Source: Staphylococcus felis (GTDB taxonomy: Bacteria > Bacillota > Bacilli > Staphylococcales > Staphylococcaceae). From it: a stretch of DNA of 64,000 bases. Position 1 is the first letter of the stretch. Each line of letters starts with the position of its first letter. The stretch spans positions 1,922,001-1,986,000 of the forward strand of contig NZ_CP027770.1 of assembly GCF_003012915.1 (NCBI RefSeq), given 5' to 3'. The notes beneath the pieces were generated by a model. That model ran no database searches, was not told the DNA's origin, and saw only the letters and a list, made by a program, of their open reading frames with translations. A program made the position numbers and the translations under genes. This document shows, in pieces, positions 59,257-64,000 of the stretch.

Positions 59257-59719
59257 ACCATTTTTCTCCTTCCAAATATTTAAATGACATTATTACGTGT
59301 TTATGAGGTAGCTTTTTATAACTTATATGTTTTACTTGATTAAGTACGGTAATATTCCCTTTATTGTTAACTGTTTTAATTAGTTTGAAGTTTTTCTCTT
59401 TAAACGTAATAAATTCTGTATTTATTTTAACTGTTATTTCATTTTGTTTAGGAGGTATTGATATAAAATTTGCGGAATGTATTTGTGAAGCAACTTCTTT
59501 TGCCATCAACTCTATTGTATAAGTATTATCATCTATGATGAAACTTTTGTAATTTTGAAGTGTATAAATCAGTATTGGGATTAGTATCACTATCAAAGAG
59601 TGTATAAAGAGTGCAAAAATAGATTCAATGAGAGTAAAACCATTAGTAATTGTGACAAATCGTATTTTGGTTATGATTATTTTGAATACATATTTTATTT
59701 TTTTGAGGATAAACTTCAT
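59234..59719 (-). CDS. comGF: ComGF-like competence pseudopilin
   Basis: A 161-residue protein with a prepilin motif TNG/FTLIESIFALFIHSLI near residues 25-42, a hydrophobic helix and a soluble C-terminal part. The only AUG in frame (59719) gives an unusually long, basic leader of about 26 residues before the cleavage glycine; no other start codon lies between. The weak AAAGGA is 16 bases upstream. It overlaps the comGE frame by 77 bases, so translation may depend on coupling. Confidence 0.78.
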   Translation of the reverse strand: MKFILKKIKYVFKIIITKIRFVTITNGFTLIESIFALFIHSLIVILIPILIYTLQNYKSFIIDDNTYTIELMAKEVASQIHSANFISIPPKQNEITVKINTEFITFKEKNFKLIKTVNNKGNITVLNQVKHISYKKLPHKHVIMSFKYLEGEKWYDKEILF

Positions 59720-59927
59720 ATGATTGAATGATGGTCCTTTCTGAGGGGATGTCCTGCTTTAAAACATTATAAAGTGTTCTATTTAATTCTAATTCCGACT
59801 TAATAGTATTATAACTGTTTTGGATTGTATTTAATGAATAGATAATTGTAAAACATAAAATGCTTACTATAAATAGTGAAAAAGTAGCTTCTAAATATGT
59901 GTAACCGTTCTTTAATTTGAATAAGAT
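59643..59927 (-). CDS. comGE: ComGE-like pseudopilin with non-canonical start codon
   Basis: I found a 95-codon open frame between comGD and comGF that encodes a clear prepilin motif, KNG/YTYLEATFSLFIVSIL, preceded by a short basic leader. No ATG, GTG or TTG exists in frame before the motif. GGGAGG precedes an ATC at 59925-59927 by 8 bases, which I take as the likely start (94 residues). An upstream in-frame TAG rules out an earlier start. The C-terminal part has no motif. The gene order comGD-comGE-comGF is as expected. Confidence 0.75.
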   Translation of the reverse strand: MLFKLKNGYTYLEATFSLFIVSILCFTIIYSLNTIQNSYNTIKSELELNRTLYNVLKQDIPSERTIIQSYEVYPQKNKICIQNNHNQNTICHNY

Positions 59928-60379
59928 ATTCTATACCTCCCTTGTTCAATATGAAAAATAATATTAAAATGCTTATTTAGATATGTGAAACTTAAAGTGC
60001 CAAATTTTTTGATATTACCATTTGAATCAAACGCCAAATAAGTTAAATTTGATTGTGGTAATAAATGAAGAGGATATAAGGTTTCGTAATGCGTTGTGTT
60101 TGGATCGCTCATCATCACTTTTATATCATTTTGTTTTTTTCTAAAAACTAATAAAACCGGCTTTTTAGACTTAATGGCTTGGGATTGATAAAATTCAATT
60201 TTTGAAGTTAATAGTTTAATCTGATATTCGATTTGATTTTCAGATAGTATGCGAGGGGGATGAGTAATCATTAAAGAAAGTGACAATACAATTATAGATA
60301 TTACAAAAAGCATTTCTAATAGTGTAAAACCATCATTATGACGCAACAGCTTTTCCGCCTGAGATTGATATAGTTTCAC
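59912..60379 (-). CDS. comGD: Competence pseudopilin ComGD
   Basis: Minor pseudopilin of the DNA-uptake pilus, 155 residues. The leader ends HNDG/FTLLEMLFVISIIVLSLSL near residues 15-35, with the cleavage-site G, F1 and E5 all present. The remainder is a soluble pilin-like domain. It overlaps comGC by 44 bases, and its tail carries the comGE ribosome binding site. Confidence 0.88.
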   Translation of the reverse strand: MKLYQSQAEKLLRHNDGFTLLEMLFVISIIVLSLSLMITHPPRILSENQIEYQIKLLTSKIEFYQSQAIKSKKPVLLVFRKKQNDIKVMMSDPNTTHYETLYPLHLLPQSNLTYLAFDSNGNIKKFGTLSFTYLNKHFNIIFHIEQGRYRISYSN

Positions 60380-60668
60380 CGGACTTACATGATTTTTGAT
60401 TTTCTTTTATATAGCCTTCTCTTACTAATTCTTCAATTGAACTTGGTTTAGTGTTATATTTTAATGTATATGCCTCTATTTGACTATCGACAAGTTTAAG
60501 CTGTGCATTACAACCTGTTTTTTGAATGTGTTCAGATTGTTTGGCAATATTAGGTATGATAAGAATTAATAAGACACTAATAATTAATAGTACTAATAAC
60601 ATTTCAATGAGTGTAAACGCTTTGTTATTTTGGATTTTATTTTTCCAAAAACTTTTCATAGTATTCAT
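60336..60668 (-). CDS. comGC: Major competence pseudopilin ComGC
   Basis: Principal subunit of the transformation pilus, 110 residues. It has the N-terminal methylation motif NKA/FTLIEMLLVLLIISVLLIL near residues 15-36, with alanine rather than glycine before the cleavage site, as in S. aureus. Two cysteines (CNAQ near 53, CKSG near 97) may form the pilin disulfide. Two close ATGs (60668, 60659) are possible starts. Confidence 0.93.
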   Translation of the reverse strand: MNTMKSFWKNKIQNNKAFTLIEMLLVLLIISVLLILIIPNIAKQSEHIQKTGCNAQLKLVDSQIEAYTLKYNTKPSSIEELVREGYIKENQKSCKSGETISISGGKAVAS

Positions 60669-60671
60669 CTC

Positions 60672-61742
60672 CTAATTTTGTATAGTTTGAATCATTTCAA
60701 ATATCGGTAGCATCATGACTAAATAAACAGATAAAATTAAAGAACTAATTAATAAAAACATGACAGGTTGAATCCACTTAATATGCTTCATCATAAAACT
60801 TTCTATATGATCAATAAGAAAATTACAATAAATATTTAGTTCTATGTCTAGTTTATCTCTTTTCTCCCCTTGTTCAATATAGCTTATGAAGTTAGAGTCA
60901 AAACAGTTTAATTTTGAAAGTATAGCCGAAAAAGGAATTCCCTGCTTAATATTTTTTTGCAATTCATAACCGATATATTTAAAGAACGCGTTTTCATTTT
61001 GATTTATATATATATGCACAATATCATTTAAAGAGATACCATTAGCTAAAAATAAAACGAATTGATTCGCAATTTGATAAGTCATTATAAGCTTATAGTA
61101 TTTGTTGAAAAGCGGGATACGTGAAAGGATATAAATTTGATAGTTTATATTTTGTTTAGCAAGCCAATATCTAAATGAAAGTACTGAAATTACAACTGTG
61201 ATTATAGTGATTACAAAAATGATAGGAAAATTAGAGATAAACTGTTTTAAAATGATTTGTGCTGTAGAAACATTAACTTGCATCGAATCATGCATTTGAT
61301 CGAATTGAGGCATCACAGTGTAATTTAATACAATGATTAAAATCAAAAAAATTAATAATAAAGTGAGAGGATATTGAATGGTCTTGATTAACTTTTGTTT
61401 TAATTTACGATTTTTACTGTAATATACATGACAGCGCTCTAAAGTATCTAATATTGTGCCGTATTTTTCAGCAAAATAAAGTTGCATCAGGATGGTTCGG
61501 GGATAATCAAGTTGTTTAAAAACGTCATAACAATTCGCACCTTTTGTGAGTTGATTTTGCACATCATCATATAATGTTTGATCTGCTATTTTCAGTTGTT
61601 TGATAATAAAGCTCATCGCCTCCCCTAGTGTGAAACCGTGACTAAGCAATTGTTTCAATCGATCAATAATAATTAAATGATGTTGAATGATTAATTTCCG
61701 TGCTCGCTTATTTTTGATATTTTCGTAAAGTTGTTTCATCAA
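60672..61742 (-). CDS. comGB: Competence pilus membrane platform protein ComGB
   Basis: Inner-membrane scaffold of the type II secretion/type IV pilus GspF family, 356 residues. Three transmembrane segments (about 125-150, 168-190 and 325-350) surround two helical cytoplasmic domains, each with the pattern of GspF (FTLGEAMSF, then NGISLNDIVHIY). It overlaps comGA by 35 bases and precedes comGC. Confidence 0.9.
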   Translation of the reverse strand: MMKQLYENIKNKRARKLIIQHHLIIIDRLKQLLSHGFTLGEAMSFIIKQLKIADQTLYDDVQNQLTKGANCYDVFKQLDYPRTILMQLYFAEKYGTILDTLERCHVYYSKNRKLKQKLIKTIQYPLTLLLIFLILIIVLNYTVMPQFDQMHDSMQVNVSTAQIILKQFISNFPIIFVITIITVVISVLSFRYWLAKQNINYQIYILSRIPLFNKYYKLIMTYQIANQFVLFLANGISLNDIVHIYINQNENAFFKYIGYELQKNIKQGIPFSAILSKLNCFDSNFISYIEQGEKRDKLDIELNIYCNFLIDHIESFMMKHIKWIQPVMFLLISSLILSVYLVMMLPIFEMIQTIQN

Positions 61743-62682
61743 TAACGCCTTCTTTTTCTAATGAAGATAGCTTATCTACTAAGCTTATAAATTCATTAGG
61801 GAGTTGATAATTATGCGTAAGAAAATATTGTATTTCTGGATGTCTCATCGTTTCGTAAACAAGTTGTCGATCATAACTCTTTGTGGTAACTAATCTTTGA
61901 TTGATTACAAGATTAACAGCTTGAGTTAAATCTTGCTTTGTAATCCCCATCTCAAGTAACCTAAGAAGAACGCCACTGCAATCTGTAGCGTGGATTGTTG
62001 ATAAGACGAGATGTCCACTCAAACTCGCTTGTATCACATCTTTGGCAATTTTTGCGTCTCGTATTTCGCCGATTAAGATAACATCTGGATCACATCGTAA
62101 TATCGCTTTTAATGAGGTTCCATAAGTAATATTTGCTTTTTCATTCACTGAAATTTGAGTAATGCCATTTAAAATCTGTTCCACGGGGTCTTCAATGGTA
62201 ATGATATTGAGGTTTAAATGCTCTTTTGCATACAACACCATCTGATACATCAATGTACTTTTACCAGCACCTGTTGGACCACTAAATAAAATTAATCCTT
62301 GTTTTTTCTCCATAATTTTCTTGATATCATTTGTGGCTTCATTGGAAGATGATTGAAAGTATTGAGGAGTTATACGGATGACACAACTTTCTATGCCTAA
62401 ATTAAGTGGCAGTGTAGATACGCGTAAAAAATAAAGCGATTGATGTTCATAAATATATCGACCACTTTGAGCTTTGTGACGAGAAGATACATCTAAACCT
62501 GCTTGATATTTTAATAGTGTAATCAATTTTCTGTATGTATCTATATTTAATGTGTCATATAAAATCAGTGCATCTTTAACTCTTAATTTCACTTCAACTT
62601 GTGAATGAGATGGAATAAAGTGAATGTCTGAAGCATTTTGGCTTAGTGCGTATTGTAAAACGTTATCTAATAATAGTTGCAT
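61708..62682 (-). CDS. comGA: Competence pilus assembly ATPase ComGA
   Basis: Secretion-type traffic ATPase that assembles the DNA-uptake pseudopilus, 324 residues. Walker A is GPTGAGKSTL near residues 136-145; Walker B and the Asp box are IITIEDPVEQ and ILRCDPDVILIGEIRD; the His box STIHATD is near residue 226. It is first in comGA-GB-GC-GD-GE-GF-GG. A hairpin overlaps its ribosome binding site, so translation may be restrained. In S. aureus this operon depends on the alternative sigma factor SigH. Confidence 0.93.
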   Translation of the reverse strand: MQLLLDNVLQYALSQNASDIHFIPSHSQVEVKLRVKDALILYDTLNIDTYRKLITLLKYQAGLDVSSRHKAQSGRYIYEHQSLYFLRVSTLPLNLGIESCVIRITPQYFQSSSNEATNDIKKIMEKKQGLILFSGPTGAGKSTLMYQMVLYAKEHLNLNIITIEDPVEQILNGITQISVNEKANITYGTSLKAILRCDPDVILIGEIRDAKIAKDVIQASLSGHLVLSTIHATDCSGVLLRLLEMGITKQDLTQAVNLVINQRLVTTKSYDRQLVYETMRHPEIQYFLTHNYQLPNEFISLVDKLSSLEKEGVIDETTLRKYQK

Positions 62683-62691
62683 AAAAAATCA

Positions 62692-62717
62692 CCTCTCACA
62701 TATAAACACGTAAGAGG
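62692..62717 (-). promoter_or_regulatory. Hairpin overlapping the comGA ribosome binding site
   Basis: On the minus strand CCTCTTACGTG pairs with TATGTGAGAGG over a four-base loop (11 pairs, three of them GU). The 3' arm shares four bases with the comGA Shine-Dalgarno GAGGTGA at 62689-62695. It would tend to hide that site in the mRNA. Alternatively it is a weak terminator without a T run. Confidence 0.55.
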
Positions 62718-62745
62718 CGTCAACATTACTTTGTATTTTCTTTAT

Positions 62746-63369
62746 TTATCCGTGAAGGTAAGGATTCATAAGTTCATTTTCAACAGTCGTTGACGGCCCA
62801 TGACCAGGGTATAATGGTAGCATGTCGTCAATGGTGAAAATTTTATCTTGTATCGAATCAATCAAAGTTTCATAATCACCTTGATATAAATCTGTTCGGC
62901 CGATTCCATTATTAAATAGCGTATCCCCGACAACAGCAAATTCTTCAAAAACATATGTCAAACTACCTGGAGAGTGTCCGGGTGTATGCATTACTTTAAA
63001 AGTGAAACTACTTATTTGGTGTGTGCCTTCATCAAGTGTCTTAGCTTCTGCATTACTTTGAATCACAGGTAATCCGTATGATTTAAACTGAGCTGAACCA
63101 TTTTTTTCAGGAGAGGTTAGAAATGTTAATTCATTATGATGGACATACACATCAACCGGATAAACGTTTAATACGTCATCTAATGCGCCGATATGATCAA
63201 AATGTGCGTGGGTTAATAAGATGCCCACTAAAGGTTTGTTAATCGCTTTAATTTTATCAATAATTTTATCGACATCTGCTGATGGATCAACCAATAAAAG
63301 TTCATGTTCATTTTCAATAAAATAAGTATTTGTACTCACAGGACCGAGTGTAAGGTATGAAATAATCAT
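62746..63369 (-). CDS. MBL-fold metallo-hydrolase (glyoxalase II-like)
   Basis: A 207-residue metallo-beta-lactamase-fold hydrolase similar to YqgX. The metal motif THAHFDHIG is near residues 53-61, with HTPGHSPGSLTYV near 109 and FVVGDTLFN-like sequence near 128, and a final YPGHGPST near 190. It may hydrolyse thioesters such as S-lactoylbacillithiol, but the substrate is not set by sequence. It sits between comGA and the MTH1187-family gene. Confidence 0.88.
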   Translation of the reverse strand: MIISYLTLGPVSTNTYFIENEHELLLVDPSADVDKIIDKIKAINKPLVGILLTHAHFDHIGALDDVLNVYPVDVYVHHNELTFLTSPEKNGSAQFKSYGLPVIQSNAEAKTLDEGTHQISSFTFKVMHTPGHSPGSLTYVFEEFAVVGDTLFNNGIGRTDLYQGDYETLIDSIQDKIFTIDDMLPLYPGHGPSTTVENELMNPYLHG

Positions 63370-63391
63370 GTTAAACCTCCAATTTTAAACA

Positions 63392-63703
63392 TTATTTTAA
63401 ATGTTTTTCGACAGATTTTAACTTGTCATTCATTTTCCTAGATTTATCCCTTCTATCATCGATTCGGATATTTGTGCATACACGGTCTAAACCTTTATTA
63501 AACGGAAGCTCATGAATTACTTGTATGACTTCAAGTAAATCTGTTAAGTCCCCTTCAATTAGAGTGTTCATTGGTGTAAGTTGATAATCAATTTTCCCTT
63601 CTTGTTTAAAAGATTCAAGTTTTGTTTGTATTTCTGCAATGTATTGGCTAACACTTGGACCTTCAGTACCTACTGGTATAACGACTACATCTACAATTGC
63701 CAT
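63392..63703 (-). CDS. MTH1187/YqgV family thiamine-binding protein
   Basis: A 103-residue ferredoxin-like-fold protein of the DUF77/MTH1187 family, whose Bacillus member YqgV is described as binding thiamine. It contains VDVVVIPVGTEGPSVSQYIAEIQ near the N-terminus and TPMNTLIEGDLTDLLEVIQ near residues 43-61. It lies five bases after glcK and 22 bases before the MBL-fold hydrolase gene, suggesting one transcript. Confidence 0.85.
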   Translation of the reverse strand: MAIVDVVVIPVGTEGPSVSQYIAEIQTKLESFKQEGKIDYQLTPMNTLIEGDLTDLLEVIQVIHELPFNKGLDRVCTNIRIDDRRDKSRKMNDKLKSVEKHLK

Positions 63704-63708
63704 TTTAA

Positions 63709-64000
63709 TTACTCCTTGTCTATAATATAAGTTTTAATAAGACCTGCTGCACCAACCATTCCTGCGTCATTACCTAATTCTGCCCGAACAATTTCAGTAT
63801 TTTCTTGGGCTGGTGTAAAAGTGAGGTGACGATATTCAGTTTTGATGTTTTCAATGAGAATATCACCAGCATCTGACATCCCACCGCCTAGGATAATATA
63901 TTTTGGATTAGTTGTCACACTAATAATACTTGCCAAATATGCGATGTAATTTGCAACTCTTTCTGTGATAAAAATACAGAATTGATCTCCAGCTTTAGCA
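63709..64000 (-). CDS. glcK: Glucokinase, ROK family (partial, 5' end outside window)
   Basis: C-terminal part of a ROK-family glucokinase that phosphorylates glucose with ATP. My translation from the window edge reads [20 protein letters not shown], then continues [23 protein letters not shown] to the stop. The [10 protein letters not shown] segment and the final [12 protein letters not shown] are typical of the family's C-terminus. No start is visible here; an internal TTG at 63936 would be a wrong start. The gene continues to the right beyond 64000. Confidence 0.9.
   Translation of the reverse strand, partial: AKAGDQFCIFITERVANYIAYLASIISVTTNPKYIILGGGMSDAGDILIENIKTEYRHLTFTPAQENTEIVRAELGNDAGMVGAAGLIKTYIIDKE

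Overview
This is an AT-rich chromosomal window from a Staphylococcus. The evidence is the srrAB pair with rluB-scpB-scpA beside it, an elastin-binding protein EbpS ending in a LysM domain, the bacilliredoxin and branched-chain dehydrogenase cluster, gcvPA/gcvPB with lipM, and the comG operon, all in the usual staphylococcal order. A dxs gene (first step of the MEP isoprenoid route) sits between argR and ispA. Staphylococci such as S. aureus lack dxs and use mevalonate, so the window points to the S. intermedius/pseudintermedius/schleiferi/hyicus side of the genus. No tRNA, rRNA, CRISPR array, prophage or resistance island is visible.

Layout. 1-7.4 kb (minus strand): menaquinone side chain and ring methylation (hepT, menG, hepS), hup, gpsA, der, rpsA, cmk. 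7.4-14.6 kb: ansA, ypdA, ebpS, recQ with its ypbB-like partner, ferredoxin. 15.3-19.1 kb: an internally deleted IS200-type element, ribU under an FMN riboswitch, srrB/srrA. 19.2-24 kb: rluB, scpB, scpA, a DUF309 gene, xerD, fur, a Nudix hydrolase. 24-33.3 kb: aldo/keto reductase, proC, rnz, zwf, an AraC-type regulator, gnd, a PepT-like peptidase. 33.4-40 kb: a 33-residue membrane miniprotein, a FUSC-type membrane protein, brxB, and lpdA-bfmBAA-bfmBAB-bfmBB. 40-51.3 kb: recN, argR, dxs, ispA, xseB, xseA, nusB, an Asp23-like gene, accC, accB, efp, pepP. 51.3-58.5 kb: a lipoprotein gene pair, lipM, a cysteine-less rhodanese-like gene, and the glycine cleavage operon gcvT-gcvPA-gcvPB behind a glycine riboswitch. 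58.5-64 kb: aroK, comGG to comGA, an MBL-fold hydrolase, an MTH1187-family gene and the end of glcK. hepT and glcK are cut by the window edges.

The genes are core metabolism and housekeeping. HepS/HepT, IspA and Dxs feed isoprenoid and quinone synthesis. SrrAB, YpdA and BrxB handle respiratory and thiol redox state. Zwf and Gnd supply NADPH. LipM and LpdA serve the lipoyl-dependent complexes, including glycine cleavage.

The non-genic DNA is the most unusual part. Three copies of a 299-368 bp MITE-like element have inverted ends starting GG(C/T)TCT and perfect 8-bp target duplications (8571-8869, 29861-30228, 54016-54382). All lie between convergent genes. A second, older family of about 250-370 bp carries ends like GCTRGGACATMAAT and internal hairpins, in at least four places; one MITE copy is nested inside one of them. 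Other points of interest are a comGE frame with no AUG/GUG/UUG start, a hairpin that overlaps the comGA ribosome binding site, and a single-aptamer glycine riboswitch that touches the aroK stop codon.
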